Shown piece by piece: positions 1 to 11,150 of a stretch of DNA of 64,000 bases (position 1 is its first letter; every line of letters begins with the position of its first letter). The DNA comes from Platanthera guangdongensis. Lineage: Eukaryota; Streptophyta; Magnoliopsida; Asparagales; Orchidaceae. The position numbers and the translations under genes were made by a program. The stretch covers positions 231,562,646 to 231,626,645 of the forward strand of contig CM077163.1 in assembly GCA_039583875.1 (NCBI GenBank), read 5' to 3'. Under the pieces are notes generated by a model. That model saw only the letters and a list, made by a program, of their open reading frames with translations. It searched no databases and was not told the DNA's origin.

Positions 1-339
1 TGTAGTTCAAGATATGGAGGACTATGTGTTGAATTTTGACATATGAGTGGATCTAACAAGACCCACCCTAACTGAATAACTTTCATATATAATTTTGTAA
101 GACTTAGAATAAAATTATGAGGAAGTGTGTCACACATATATGAGAATATTCATTATGATATTGACCCATCAATTTTTTGTAGGGTTGTAATCAAATGCAT
201 GGACTAACTACATCGAATGACTTAATGACTTTATAGTGGCCTAACAATTATCAAGAGGGTTTAGCCTTTATAAATACCCAAATAAAAGGCAGATCTAAAG
301 TTAATCAAAAACAAAATTGAATCAAAACATTGAATGTAT
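1..339. other. AT-rich left flank, no gene seen
   Basis: I see no coding region here. A TATA-like stretch (TTTATAAATA) lies near 270-280. The last five bases (335-339, TGTAT) are the probable left target-site duplication of element A. Confidence 0.5.
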
Positions 340-1145
340 TGTTGGGTTGATTTGGATCTGGTTCGACCCGGATCTGATTTTGGAATTTTATTCCTCAAAT
401 GGCTCGCCGCCTAAATTAGGAAAAAGAAAAAAAAGATTTTTTTAGTTTGTCTACCCATGAGTCGCTAAGAATAAGAATAAGTGATCTTTTTCTTTCTTTT
501 GTTTTTTGATCTGTAGGGTGGATTAACAAACAATGTTGCATTGGGGAGTAGGGCAGCCCACCTGTGAAGAATCTAATCCGCCTAGGTTAGGAGAAACCGA
601 CCAAAGGAGCTACCTGTGAGAGAAGGTTTTTGCCTACCTCCATCTCCGTTCTCTCTCTCTCTCACTCATGCACTTGGAGAGGCCGCCAGCCTTGGGTGTT
701 GTCGTCGGTCTTGGAGGAGGTAGCCGTCGGCTTTGAGAGAGGGTATTACCGTCGGGCTTAGTGGAGTTTGCCTCCGGTTTTGCAGTGGACATTCTTTGAA
801 GTGAAGATGCATGGTATTGACGACATGCATGAGTGAAGTAGCCTCGGCGGTGTTTTCTCTCTGGTGGTGGCGTTGATCTACAGTGGTGGTGCGGTTGAAC
901 GTCGGACTTCGACGTTGAAGGTTCCAGTGAATCTTATGTGTCTGTTAAGAGGATTGCAGTCCAGTTGTTTTACTCTATCGCGGATTGTACGTGTCCGACG
1001 GATCCACGTGTATTTCATCGGATGGATAAAGTTCTCATGTATTTGCATTTATATTTTTATTAGATAAATTGTGTGGTTGTTTTTGTGTTCTTGTCACCTA
1101 AGCTGATTTATAGCCTTGTATATGTTTGTACCGGATTTTACAACA
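340..1145 (+). repeat. 5' LTR of element A
   Basis: It starts TGTTGGGTTG, ends TTTTACAACA and is 806 bp long. It is clearly related along its length to 6246-7033; for example, both share the motif ATTTTATTCCTCAAA and a conserved GTTGCGGTTGAACGT-type region. The two-base spacer and PBS follow directly. Confidence 0.8.
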
Positions 1146-1147
1146 AA

Positions 1148-1158
1148 TGGTATCAGAG
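1148..1158 (+). other. Primer-binding site of element A
   Basis: TGGTATCAGAG, complementary to the 3' end of plant initiator tRNA-Met, lies two bases after the LTR end. This is the usual PBS of plant Ty1/copia elements. Confidence 0.85.
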
Positions 1159-1298
1159 TCGAGTTCCGAGTAGGTGATTGATCTGACATTCCAATTTTAG
1201 GTTTGGGTCAACGGTATGTGATGATATCGGTTCGCTCCCTATTTACTGATATCCGATCTCTGTAATAATCAAATTGCCTAGATGTACTACAAACAGCT

Positions 1299-1412
1299 AT
1301 GACAGCAAAGAACATAATGTTGGCCGGATATTCGGTGAAGAAATTTGACGGCAGCTGGAACTTTCGCCTATGGCTGATTCGGGTAAAGGATATGTTGGTT
1401 GAGCAAGGGTAG
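1299..1412 (+). pseudogene. Truncated copia gag, N-terminal end (element A)
   Basis: Starting with ATG at 1299, 37 codons read as the usual copia gag start: a short leader, then KFDGSWNFRLWLIRVKDML, the DUF4219/UBN2-like opening in which a KFDG-x-N/W-x-LW motif precedes a stretch ending in VEQG. A TAG stop at 1410-1412 ends it and homology is lost where the B-type LTR begins (1440). The position, about 150 bp after the PBS, fits gag. It is a dead fragment. Confidence 0.75.
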
Positions 1413-1846
1413 ATCTAAGTGTTGCAGGGGCATAATTCTTGTTGAAAATCATGAAGTGAAAGTGGTGGACTGGGCGACCTATTCGCGCGGCCTGTGCGGA
1501 CAGGACTGGCAGCTAGCCAGGTTGGCAAAGGTGTTGTAGTCAGCTTATGCACTAGCGGCCTAGGCGGTCTATTCGTGCGGTCTGTGCGGATAGAGGAGGC
1601 GGCTAGCCAGGCCGGCTTGTGGTCAGCAAGTAATTGATTCCCAGAATATAACCGAGCGGATAGGGAGGATATTCGAGGAGCTTGCCAAGACCAGCGAGGT
1701 GCGGACTCGTGTGGAGTTTGCGGAGTCCGGGTTGCGGGCTGTACTTGAGCTCATGAGATCGGCATGACGTGTGCCTTAGTCTAGCTCTGGTGGCGCGGTA
1801 TGTGGTAACTGCGTAGTTCGCCAGTTAGAGCGTACTGGTGCCAAAG

Positions 1847-3529
1847 TGTAACGCCCCCACTCGTTGCGTGGCATATAACGGTGGGTCCGGCCGTGGCCCC
1901 ATGCCATATGTCACAGACAGGCGGCGGAATTACTTGTGGAAATCAAATCTACTCGTACCCTAACTCAATACATTATATCGCATCATTTTAAGTTACCATG
2001 AACTCAACTCAAAGAATGTCCACGGCCATATAAACTCCACATTTATATATCCGAACCAGAAATGTATACAACTCACGCACACATGGCCTTAAGGCCTACA
2101 GGTTTCTCTTTACGCAAATACATTTTCGTACATCTGCACGCAGGCCGGCCACACATGAAATCCAACCACGCACACGGCCTTTAGCAGCAAGCCTACACTC
2201 CGCTCTTTTCAATGCCACTGTCAACACCTGCAAACACATATCCACCCAAGAGCGGCAACCAAAGTAACGGTCAGCTTTAGCTGACCACTTATAACGACCC
2301 TACCCCTTACCCGGGGCAGTGGTTCCTTCCCTGTATGCATTGCTATATCATAATCTCTCTACCAATCTAGCAACCACAACCATATCAATCTAGCAACCAC
2401 AACCATATCACAAACGTTGGTATCCACCTAACGCTCCGTGCGCTCAGCGCACCATAAACATTACCAACCAAAACAGATCGACCCACACGTTGTGGTGCAG
2501 CAGGCCGGGTGCTTGCTTCTCGGACACTGCCACCCATCGATCTCTCAACCTAATCCAGATCGACCCACACTTTGTAGTGCAGCAAGCCGGGTGCTCGCTT
2601 CCCGAGCATGCTACCAATGATCTCTCATTACAACTAGGAGCTTATTCAAAGCCTCCATACATCTATAACCAACATCACATACCCATTTATTCATCCAATA
2701 AAGCAAAGTATATATCTCATAACATCAAATCCATGAAGTCTTCTCCGGTTTACCCATGATCATCACCAATCCAGACTACCCGTCCAGATGGGCTTCACAC
2801 AGCATTCCTATGTCGTACTCCACACTTCCGGCTCTAGATGCAGACACAACCAATGAATCGCTTACGAGATCCACCTCTTGGTGGAGGATTCCACGCACAT
2901 GCATAAAGAAAGGACTTAGATGTCCAAGAAGGATGGAAGTCACTGCCTCGGCTTTGCCTTCACGAATCCGCTCTCGGATCTTCGTTCTGCACTCCGCAGC
3001 TCCTCCAGCAGCTGGATTTCCCCTCCTTTCCTCCCTTTGCTCTCCCTTTCTCTTTCTCTCTCTTGAAATGAGATGGAGAAGAAGGAGATGAAGAGGAAGG
3101 GCTTATATCCCCATATCCTCGGCCTTGACCCACATGGAAGTAGCCTAGCCTTTGGATCCAGGATAAGGGAATCGAACAACTCAGAATTGTCCAGAAAAGC
3201 CTAAACACGGCCTGACGCACCCTGTGACACGCCCGTGTCACAGGCCGTGTCACTTAAGCGGCAGTCAACCGACTCAAATCCACCCAGTACACGGTTGTGT
3301 GACACGCTCGTGTCACACCCTACACGCCCGTGTCCTACCCGACATGCCCGTGTTGACCACCCATGTACTTCACTCGGCAACATCTCAAATTCACCCGAGA
3401 GTCACACGGTCCTGGGATACGCCCGTGTCCCATGCCGTGTCAACCCAAACATGACACGCCCTGGGACACGCCCGTGTCCCAGGCCGTGTCAACCAAGCCT
3501 GAACCCAAATTAGCTCTGGGGGTGTTACA
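1847..3529 (-). mobile_element. LTR C: solo gypsy-like LTR with GACACG palindromes
   Basis: It is bounded by TGTAACGCCCCCA and the inverted TGGGGGTGTTACA, giving TG...CA ends with an extended terminal inverted repeat, as in Del/Tekay-type LTRs. Flanks CAAAG (1842-1846) and CGAAG (3530-3534) are a probable five-base TSD with one change. No PBS or PPT adjoins it, so it is a solo LTR. Sense is minus: the reverse complement starts with repeated GACACGGGCGTGTC palindromes (here 3220-3500) and carries a TATAAATGTGGAG core promoter (here about 2030-2050), in the same order as in element D. Its right 630 bp occurs again at 3685-4315 through a tandem duplication. Confidence 0.8.
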
Positions 3530-4470
3530 CGAAGTTTGCCGGGTTGTGCTGACTGGCTCAGTCCGGGAGGTCGCGCGGTCTGCGCGGACTGATATTTCTG
3601 TCTGCCGAGTTCGGCAGCTGTCATCCTTGTGTGCTTTGGCTGCGAGCTCGGGGTATGCGGACTGGAGTGGTGTCCGCAGGTGCGTGCATAAAGAAAGGAC
3701 TTAGATGTCCAAGAAGGATGGAAGTCACTGCCTCGGCTTTGCCTTCACGAATCCGCTCTCGGATCTTCGTTCTGCACTCCGCAGCTCCTCCAGCAGCTGG
3801 ATTTCCCCCTCCTTTCCTCCCTTTGCTCTCCCTTTCTCTTTCTCTCTCTTGAAATGAGATGGAGAAGAAGGAGATGAAGAGGAAGGGCTTATATCCCCAT
3901 ATCCTCGGCCTTGACCCACATGGAAGTAGCCTAGCCTTTGGATCCAGGATAAGGGAATCGAACAACTCAGAATTGTCCAGAAAAGCCTAAACACGGCCTG
4001 ACGCACCCTGTGACACGCCCGTGTCACAGGCCGTGTCACTTAAGCGGCAGTCAACCGACTCCAATCCACCCAGTACACGGTTGTGTGACACGCTCGTGTC
4101 ACACCCTACACGCCCGTGTCCTACCCGACATGCCCGTGTTGACCACCCATGTACTTCACTCGGCAACATCTCAAATTCACCCGAGAGTCACACGGTCCTG
4201 GGATACGCCCGTGTCCCAGGCCGTGTCAACCCAAACATGACACGCCCTGGGACACGCCCGTGTCCCAGGCCGTGTCAACCAAGCCTGAACCCAAATTAGC
4301 TCTGGGGGTGTTACACGAAGTTTGCCGGGTTGTGCTGACTGGCTCAGTCCGGGAGGTCGCGCGGTCTGCGCGGACTGATATTTCTGTCTGCCGAGTTCGG
4401 CAGCTGTCATCCTTGTGTGCTTTGGCTACGAGCTCAGGGTATGCGGACTGGAGTGGTGTCCGCAGGTGCG
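2900..4470 (+). repeat. Tandem duplication, units of 785 and 786 bp
   Basis: 2900-3684 is repeated as 3685-4470 with only a handful of differences (for example A/C near 3275/4061, an ATGCC/AGGCC change, and one added C). The unit joins the end of LTR C to about 155 bp of the B-type LTR outside it, so the duplication happened after C inserted. Four bases, TGCA, are shared at 2900, 3685 and 4471, pointing to a microhomology-based event or, less likely, an assembly artefact. Confidence 0.9.
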
Positions 4471-4740
4471 TGCAGACTGGAATTGTGTCCGCAGGTAGGC
4501 AGACTTGTGCAATATTCGTAGAGTTCAGCTTTATGGCGATCAAGTCTAGCTTTTCCTTGGCGATAAGGCCAATTGGCTTAATATCTAGCCTTGGCGGTGC
4601 GACCTTGGCGGACTGGCTGTCTAGGCTAGTCGCGGCGGTCTGGTTGTGTATCTGCGGCTTGGTGGATACATTTGGTGCTCATCGTGAGATAGAGCGGTTA
4701 TCCTATCAACTAGGGTGGTGATCACACTCCTCTCTGCGCC

Positions 4741-4748
4741 TATAAATA
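4741..4748 (+). promoter_or_regulatory. TATA box of B-type LTR
   Basis: TATAAATA in the context GCGCCTATAAATAGGA. The same block occurs in both LTRs of element B on the minus strand (17888-17895 and 23726-23733), so it is the conserved LTR core promoter. Confidence 0.65.
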
Positions 4749-5263
4749 GGACCCCCATCAAAGACCACCGAGTGAACAATAAGTGAACTCGCGGGAGGTT
4801 GATGCGGTTAGGTTTTTCTATCCACGTGGTTTGTAGAGGTTGACCGATTTGTGCTGTACAAGTTGTGTAGATGGTGTTGAGGAGTCAGTGACTTGGTTCT
4901 GACTTCGGTCAGGGTCAGTGCGGATTTTGTGGTTTACAACCAGCGGTTAGCAGCAGGTCGCAGCTTGCGACTAGGCGGTCTTCTCTTCTGCAACTTTCTC
5001 CTAGTTCAATAAATTGTCCGTCTCTGGAGGCTTGTTCTGTTCGGTGGTAGTTGCAGTTTGCATGATCTGGCGGCTAGACGACCTCGCGATCAGGCGGCTT
5101 GCAGTTCAGCGGATAGAGTTCTTCTCAGTACTGGAATAACGGGTTGTCCGCCCAGTTTGGTTGCATTCTTGCGGCTAGGCGGCTTCAGCGGACTCCCTAG
5201 GCAGCTCGGCAAGTTTGGCGGCTTCTCCTTGAGACCACACATCATGTTTCTTTGCCTTGTATT

Positions 5264-5945
5264 TGTTAATGTATATTTGGACGAATAACGGGTTCGGAGG
5301 CATAACGGGTCAGTTCGGACACGTGTAGATCCGATACCCGTAGAAACTCCTTGGGTTTGCCTATTTATACCCGCCTAGGGGCAACAGGTAGGTGATTCCA
5401 CTTTGATCCCCATCCGGATGCTTCGAGCAACACATTCAATCTCGAAGTTACGCCCCTTGTTGCTCGTAACTGCTCACGTTTCATCGCGAAGGAAAAGCTC
5501 TCCCGTTCTCTTCCCGTAACCGTTCCGCACCTCTCTCTCCTTCCTGCGACTTCACGATCGGGAAAGTAGGCGGAAATCAAAACCGACGCCGGCGATCGAT
5601 CTGAAAGAAGGAGAAGCAGATCCAGGCGCTGACCGTTCGTCGTCGTTGCTTCGCTTCTGTGGAGCCACCGACGCGGTTGCTCCGATCGAAAAAAAAAGGA
5701 GACCTCCGCCTGTTCCGTCGCCACTGCTATCGGGAGCCAGTCCCGTCCCGCTTCCACTGCGGTTGTTTCGCTCGGTTCGCAAGGAGAAGAAGCCAAATCC
5801 TGCACGCCGGACTTATCCTGCGATTTCGCCGCCTCTGCTGCTTGATCACGAAAAAGGCAGCAAGAAGGAACCATGCCGTCGTCGTTCTAGGTCGTCGCTG
5901 CAACACGTTCAGTATTTTTCCTGCTTCCATCAGATACATCGGTGA
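5264..5945 (+). mobile_element. E-family copia fragment: short LTR plus 5' leader
   Basis: 5264-5434 (TGTTAATGTATATTTGGACG... to CAACACA) matches the 145-bp LTR of element E, including the GACGAATAACGGG core and the CTCCGGATGTTTCGAG-like tail. The following text (CTCGAAGTTACGCCCCTTGTTGCTCG) is related to the leader after E's 5' LTR. No gag follows; B-type LTR text resumes at 5946. It is a 5' end fragment of a relative of E, with no intact gene. Reading frames in it carry no recognisable domain. Confidence 0.65.
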
Positions 5946-6245
5946 ATCATGTCTCACCATGTATGTCTTGCTCTGTAAAGATTTTTTACAGTACAAGATT
6001 CTTGTCCTTCTGTTTGCATTGGTTGTTTGGGATCAAATTGGCTCAAATTGGTTGGACTCAGCCCGAGAAGGGATGAGTCGACTAGAACTAGTCAGATGAC
6101 ACCTCAAATTTGAGGTGGTGCTTCGTGCAAACCGGTGGTTCGTGTAGAGCATGCTACGTGCAGTATTGCCTAATGTAGAATGATGCTTTGTGCAGGGAGT
6201 GCTTCACACAGGTGTTGGCTTCAGATCCCGAACCAAGGTGATGAT

Positions 6246-7033
6246 TGTAGGTTTGGTTCAGATCTGATTTGGCCCGGATCCGATTTTAGAATTTTATTCC
6301 TCAAACTACTCGCCGCCTAAATCAGAAAAAAGAAAAAAAAAAGGATTTTTTTTGGTTTATCTACCCGTGAGTTGCTAAGAATAAGAGAGTAATATTTTTC
6401 CCTCTTTTGTTTTTTGATTTGTACGAGTGGATTAATAAATCCTGTAGCATTGGGGAGTAGGGCAGCACACGTGTGAGGAATCTAATCCGCCTGGGTTAGG
6501 AGAAGCCGACCAAACGAGCCGCCTGTGAGAGAAGGTTTCCGCATACGTCCCTCTCTCCGGTTAGGAGAAGCCGGACTTGGGTATTGTCGCCGGTTTTAGA
6601 GGAGATAGACTCCGGCGTTGAGAGAACATATTGTCGCCAGGCTTGGTGGAGTTTGTCATCGGCGTTGCAGTAGACGTTCTTTGAAGTGCAAAGGCATGAT
6701 GTCGACGACATGTGTGAGTGTAGTAGCCTCAACAATGTTTTCTCTCTGGTGGTGGCGTTGTTCTCCGGTGGTGTTGCGGTTGAACGTTGGACTTCGACGC
6801 TGAAGATTCGGGTGAGCCCTGTGCGTCAGTGAGGATGACTGCAATCGAGATCCTCTACTCTCTCGCGGATCGTACGTGTCCGACTGATTCACGTCTATTT
6901 CATCGAGCGGTTAAATTTTTCTCATGTATTTGCATTTATATTTTCATTATATAAATTATGTGGTTGTGTTTTGTGTTCTTGTTACCTCCATTGATTTATA
7001 ACTTTGCTTGAATTTACACCGGATTTTACAACA
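6246..7033 (+). repeat. 3' LTR of element A
   Basis: 788 bp, from TGTAGGTTTGG to TTTTACAACA. It matches 340-1145 along its length with many substitutions, so A is an old insertion. A PPT-like CCAAGGTGATGAT lies just before it. Confidence 0.75.
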
Positions 7034-8283
7034 TGTACCTCTATCTCCGTGTGGTGAAAACCAAAACCAAAATCAAATTGATTTTTGTAACCTTTGATGT
7101 TCTCTGACTTGACCACAATAACATAGACAATGTTACATATCCAATGCTACATATTCAAGTTGTTGTAGACTAGTAGAGGTTTCAAATTTGTTCATTAGAG
7201 AATAGGAGATGCCTTTTTTCAGTGATTTAGGGCTTCCCAAAATTGTTGGTGACGAGATGTGATGAAGTCGGTGACTATTCTCTTTTGTCCCGGAGAATAT
7301 GAGAAGAATGGAGGATATTCAACGATCTAGATCTCCTTTAGAAATATGATGGTGGGGGATATCGCCTGGCGGTTTTACAATAAAGGGGTGCGGCGGTTTT
7401 ACGAAAGGCAGAAAAAACTTCGGGACCTTCACCCTTGATCACCGACTTAATGAAAATCACAAAAGTGAACTTACTTTGGCCTGATTTTGAATAAGGCTCA
7501 CTATGGAGGTCTTTTGGGAATTATTAAAATTTATGGAAGTAATTAATCTCCATAAATCTCGAATCAAATCAAAATATGGAACTCATACATTAATTAGAAT
7601 TTCATGCATATCAAATTTTGTGTCAAGGGTAAGACCGAGTTCTCTACGAGATAATCTGATCCACCCATCACGGCCTTTGACCATCATGTGACTCAATTAA
7701 CGCACGCTAGTAGCAGTCCGAATAAATTCAAATATTCGCGGACTACTTCAATGAGACACAATGAATCGAGTTTACCTAACAAAAAATTTCTAAAGGTGGT
7801 ATCTAGCAAAAGTCTGGCTTCTAAAAGAAAGCATTGCAATATCTTAATAATCTTATTCAGATGTTGGTATGAAGAACTGAAACCCCTATTGAAAATTAAC
7901 ATCCAGCAACAGCCCAATAACATCAATACTTTCATCTTCACGGAGATTAATGGCAGTAGACAGGCCAACAAATAAAAAAGAGAATGCTGTCTAAAAATAC
8001 CGTAACAAAATTGACTTGTTTGAGCGACGACGAGATCGGTCGAGCACAGCGAGATCAGGCGACGACGATGAAATCAAGCAACGACGATGTCAAGATAAGG
8101 CGACGACGAGAACAAGATCAGTAGATGACGGCGAGATTGGACGATAATGACAAGATTATGAACTTGTGGGGTGATCAAGTGACGATGGGATCAGGAGCTT
8201 GCGCGAAGCGAGAAAATATCGGGGTAAGACTTTTGACTGAAAATATGGAATATATGTCTTTACCCATAAGAATTGACGAGTAT
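7034..8283. other. Intergenic, no gene recognised
   Basis: No coding domain is seen. There is a short repeated phrase (GCGGTTTTAC at about 7362 and 7392) and a GACGACGA-rich patch at about 8022-8115. The rest is AT-rich, unassigned sequence. Confidence 0.5.
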
Positions 8284-8882
8284 TGTTGTAGCCAAGTCAA
8301 CTCTCATGGTTGACCAGAATAAACTAGGCCGCGTTAGGCCGTGTAGCGCTCGAGCGCGCACATAGTCACATAATAAGCCGAAGCACACACAACAGTTTTA
8401 ACGTGCAAAAACCCCCCAAGTGGGTAACAAATCACGTGACCAGTACAGTGTCGGTCAAACTTCACTATTGACTGATGTTTACAAGTTGTACGGAGAATCG
8501 TGAGTGATAGACCGCTACTCGTTACAACAGTGAGATGAGAGATTGTGGAGCGTTTGGTGGATGACAGGCCGTCTCACACTAAGCTGATTTTCTTCTACGC
8601 TTTGATGGAGACTGGGGTTCTCGAACGCTGCTTGACGGGCCAACTTCGCGGCGAAGTGCACTGAGAGGTGTTGGCAAGAACTTTAGAAACACTGCGCATG
8701 TAGGAGGCTTGGCGGGATGACACACATGACGTCTTCTTCTATGGAATGTCATGGACATGGACAGATTTTCGGGTGGCCCGGTTGGTGGAGAAGGCTCGCA
8801 GGAGAAATTCAGCAGGGCTCCGTCCTGTGGAAAAAAAGAAAGCTGGGAGGAGAAAAGTTAGAAATGAAGGGATCCTGAGGGC

Positions 8883-8890
8883 TTTTTATA
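8883..8890 (-). promoter_or_regulatory. TATA box of minus-strand H-family LTR
   Basis: TATAAAAA on the minus strand, preceded in sense by a GGAGCC-type context as in the sister LTRs (TATAAAAG at 38813 and TATAAAA at 60725). Confidence 0.55.
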
Positions 8891-8964
8891 GGCTCCATGA
8901 GGTGGCTACGGTGTTTACGCAGCTATCCGCACACCCTAACCACCCAAGATTACTAATTGTAGAC

Positions 8965-9360
8965 TGTTGAAGCCAAAATTGGCTTCTGTGGAGTTCGGGG
9001 TCCCAAAAGAGGGGTGACCGCGCACCTACTACCCTCAAGCGAACGATCTAGGCACAAGATTAGGAACACAAGGGACAGACCCAAGGTCTCAGCGTGGAGG
9101 ACTCACCGCATACCCGGAAGACTAACAAACTCTTCCCCTCCCAAGCCAAAGGCTGAGCTAAGACACCTTCGGAGGGCGCTCTCGGCCGACCGGAACATCT
9201 AAGGAGAATCTCGAGACCAACTCTCTCCTACCCAGATGTGTCTCCTTGGGTCTACACAAAATGCTTCTCACCCGCCCTACTGATGGCGCAAACTCACCGA
9301 GCAATTCCACGACACGCTACCCAAAATGGGCTACGAACAGCATAATTCCGCTATTCTAAC
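8965..9360 (-). repeat. 3' LTR of element J, truncated
   Basis: It starts TGTTGAAGCC and shares landmarks with the right LTR in the same order: a GGTGACCGCGCACCTACT-like block, TACCCGGAAG, and CTTCCCCTCCCAAGCCAAAGGCTGAGCT. Homology fades before about 9360, where C-type LTR sequence seems to take over; the exact edge is uncertain. Confidence 0.55.
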
Positions 9361-10200
9361 AGGCTGTCAACATGCCATGAGGGGCTTCCCGGCAACTATA
9401 CCTCGGGGCCCCCACGGGGCAAGCGGTTCACGAGAACACCGCCCGCCTAATACAAAGAAGAAAGCTACACATCCACAGAGCATCACAGATATTAAAAGAA
9501 TATTACAGGAATATGAATTCCATACTTCGGCACGCAGGCCGGCAATATAAGAAAAAACAGGCCTTCGCGGGCCGGCACAAATTTGGGCTTAAGCCCGCTA
9601 CTCCCCGCCTGGTACTGCAACACCTGTACGCCAACGTCTAGACAAGCGACGGTCAGCTAAACGCCAGTTGGTTAACATAAGCTGGACGAACATATTGCAC
9701 ATACCCCTTTTTTGGGGCTATGGTGCGCATTCCATGCAAATGGAAAATATACAACTTCCTCGGAGTCTTCTCCGGGAACCCCAGAACATCACCAATCCGT
9801 CTCACATGTCCGGATGGGCTTCACACAACATGCCTAAACCCGTACTCACGCTTCCGGGTGCTAACACAGTTAATTGCGGGGACGTACACGTCAACCCGTC
9901 GGAGAGCTCCCTTCTCCCACCCGTTGGTGGAGAGGGGCTTCCATGCAAATATGGAAACTGAGGGCTTCACCTGCCCAAGTAGAAATATCGTTACCCTTGA
10001 CGCGTGCTTGGCGGCGGCCGCAACCGCGCATATTGCCTGAGGCTCCACGTCTAGCGTCCGTAGTGGTTGTCCATGCTCGGATCCGACCACCGCGGGAGAG
10101 TTGAAAGCTCCGAATGATTTTTCCCTCCGTGGCCGAGCCTCTCCATGGCCGATCGTACTCCAAGTAACACCGAGGAAGTCGATCCCGACCTCCACAACTT

Positions 10201-10410
10201 CAGGCGGCGTCAGGGAAGATTATCCCGACTGGCCTAGCTCCAAGCGGCGCTGGGAGAGGAGCTCCCGGCCGACCCTGCTGTAGGCGACGCCGGGAGAGGA
10301 GCTCCCGACCGGCCTTGCTGTAGGCGGCGCCAGGAGAGGAGCTCCCGGCCGGCATTGCTGTAGGCGGCGCCGGGAGAGGAGCTTCCGGCCGGCCTTGCTT
10401 TGCCCTAGGC
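10201..10410 (+). repeat. 40-bp GC-rich tandem repeat, about 5 copies
   Basis: The phrase GGAGAGGAGCTCCCG recurs every 40 bases (GCTCCCGGCC at 10261, GCTCCCGACC at 10301, GCTCCCGGCC at 10341, GCTTCCGGCC at 10381), separated by GGCCTTGCTGTAGGCGGCGC. The open frames across it are a by-product of the repeat and show no domain. Confidence 0.85.
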
Positions 10411-10559
10411 GGTGGCGACGAAGAGAGGGGGAGGGGCTCAGGATGCTGCTTGCCGGCGGCGGCCTGGACAGAAGGTGGAAAGGGAGGCTCGAGCCGCACT
10501 CCTAGCGGCAGCCTGGACGGGAAGAGGTGGAGGGAGCCGGGCTGCACTCCACCTTACGA

Positions 10560-10735
10560 CGACGGCCGGAGAGAGAGAGAGAGGCGACCGGAGAAAGAGA
10601 GAGAGGCGGCCGGGGAAAGAGAGAGAGGCGGCCGGGGGGAAAGAGAGAGAGGTGGCCGGAGAAAGAGAGAGAGACGGCCGGGGGGTGGGGTGCTGCTCCA
10701 GGCGGCCGATGGGAGAGAGAGAGGGGGCGGGGTTC
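10560..10735 (+). repeat. GA-rich minisatellite
   Basis: About five copies of a 20-25-bp unit of the type GGCGGCCGGGGAAAGAGAGAGA. It is low-complexity, with no coding signal. Confidence 0.8.
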
Positions 10736-11150
10736 TCCTCTCCAGGCCGAACCCTAGCCGGCCAAAAAATCCCATCCCGCTTTGCTTTTTCTTCTTTTTT
10801 TATCCTTCCTCCGCCCGTACCTCACTGTTCCTCTTCTTTATTCTTTTTTCTTTTCCACTTGCTGTGCTCTCTCCCCGCCTCATCCCCCTTCTCTTTTATT
10901 ATTCCTCTTTTCCTCTGTCTTTCTCCAACTCGAGCTCCTCTTCCTCGACCGATCCCCATTGCCTCCTGCTGATGTTGAAAACGATCCCTCACCCCTATCT
11001 CCATGCCGGCTGATCAAACATTCTTGGCTCACGGAAGTTATCTCTTCCCTGGAAGCCTCCTCCTAACTCCTGGGGGCGACCCTCCTGAGGCCTCCAACCT
11101 ATCCGGTTGTTCGGCTCTCGGGCCCCCCGATGATGCTGTCCCTGCTGCCA

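Larger units (their letters stand above)
1440..5263 (+). repeat. B-type copia LTR, interrupted by LTR C
   Basis: The left end (TGTTGAAAATCATGAAGTG) matches the sense start of element B's LTR (reverse complement of 18854). The interior has the same GCGGACTG/GTCCGC-rich text, and the promoter region (a GGTGATCACACTCCTC stretch followed by TATAAATA at 4741-4748) matches the B LTR promoter. LTR C is inserted at 1847-3529 and part of the result was tandemly duplicated. The right end is lost at about 5263, where a short E-family LTR begins. B-like text resumes at 5946 (ATCATGTCTCACC) to about 6095, overlapping sequence already present at 5241, so a second LTR copy or a rearrangement is involved. 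Confidence 0.65.
340..7033 (+). mobile_element. Element A: old Ty1/copia retrotransposon with nested insertions
   Basis: Two related LTRs (340-1145 and 6246-7033) point the same way, begin TGTTGG/TGTAGG and end ACAACA. They are flanked by TGTAT (335-339) and TGTAC (7034-7038), a five-base target-site duplication with one change. A tRNA-iMet primer-binding site follows the left LTR and a decayed polypurine tract (about 6233-6245) precedes the right one. Only the first 37 codons of gag remain, at 1299-1412. The rest of the interior, from about 1440, is replaced by younger elements: a B-type LTR, the C solo LTR and a fragment of the E family. That A is one element is inferred from LTR orientation, the near-matching TSD and the PBS/PPT remnants. 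Confidence 0.75.
9360..10790 (-). repeat. C-type LTR-like block inside element J (edges uncertain)
   Basis: Landmarks of LTR C occur in the same order: GACGGTCAGCTAAACGCC (about 9648), ACCCCTTTTTTTGGGG, CATCACCAATCCGTCTCA then a CCGGATGGGCTTCACAC stretch (about 9787), and a TTGGTGGAGAGG block. It lacks the GACACG palindromes. The right part is a 40-bp tandem repeat and GA-rich repeats. I cannot place TG/CA ends, so it may be a diverged gypsy LTR nested in J. Confidence 0.45.

Noticed and set aside
1148..1158. A tRNA-Met gene
   Set aside because: Only the 11-base complement of its 3' end is present, at the right place for a primer-binding site.
3224..3704. His/Thr/Pro-rich frames repeated at 4010-4721
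   Set aside because: They are translations of the GACACG palindromes of LTR C and repeat only because the DNA is duplicated.
10412..11013. Arg/Glu-rich open frames
   Set aside because: They read through GA-rich minisatellite and the 40-bp repeat.
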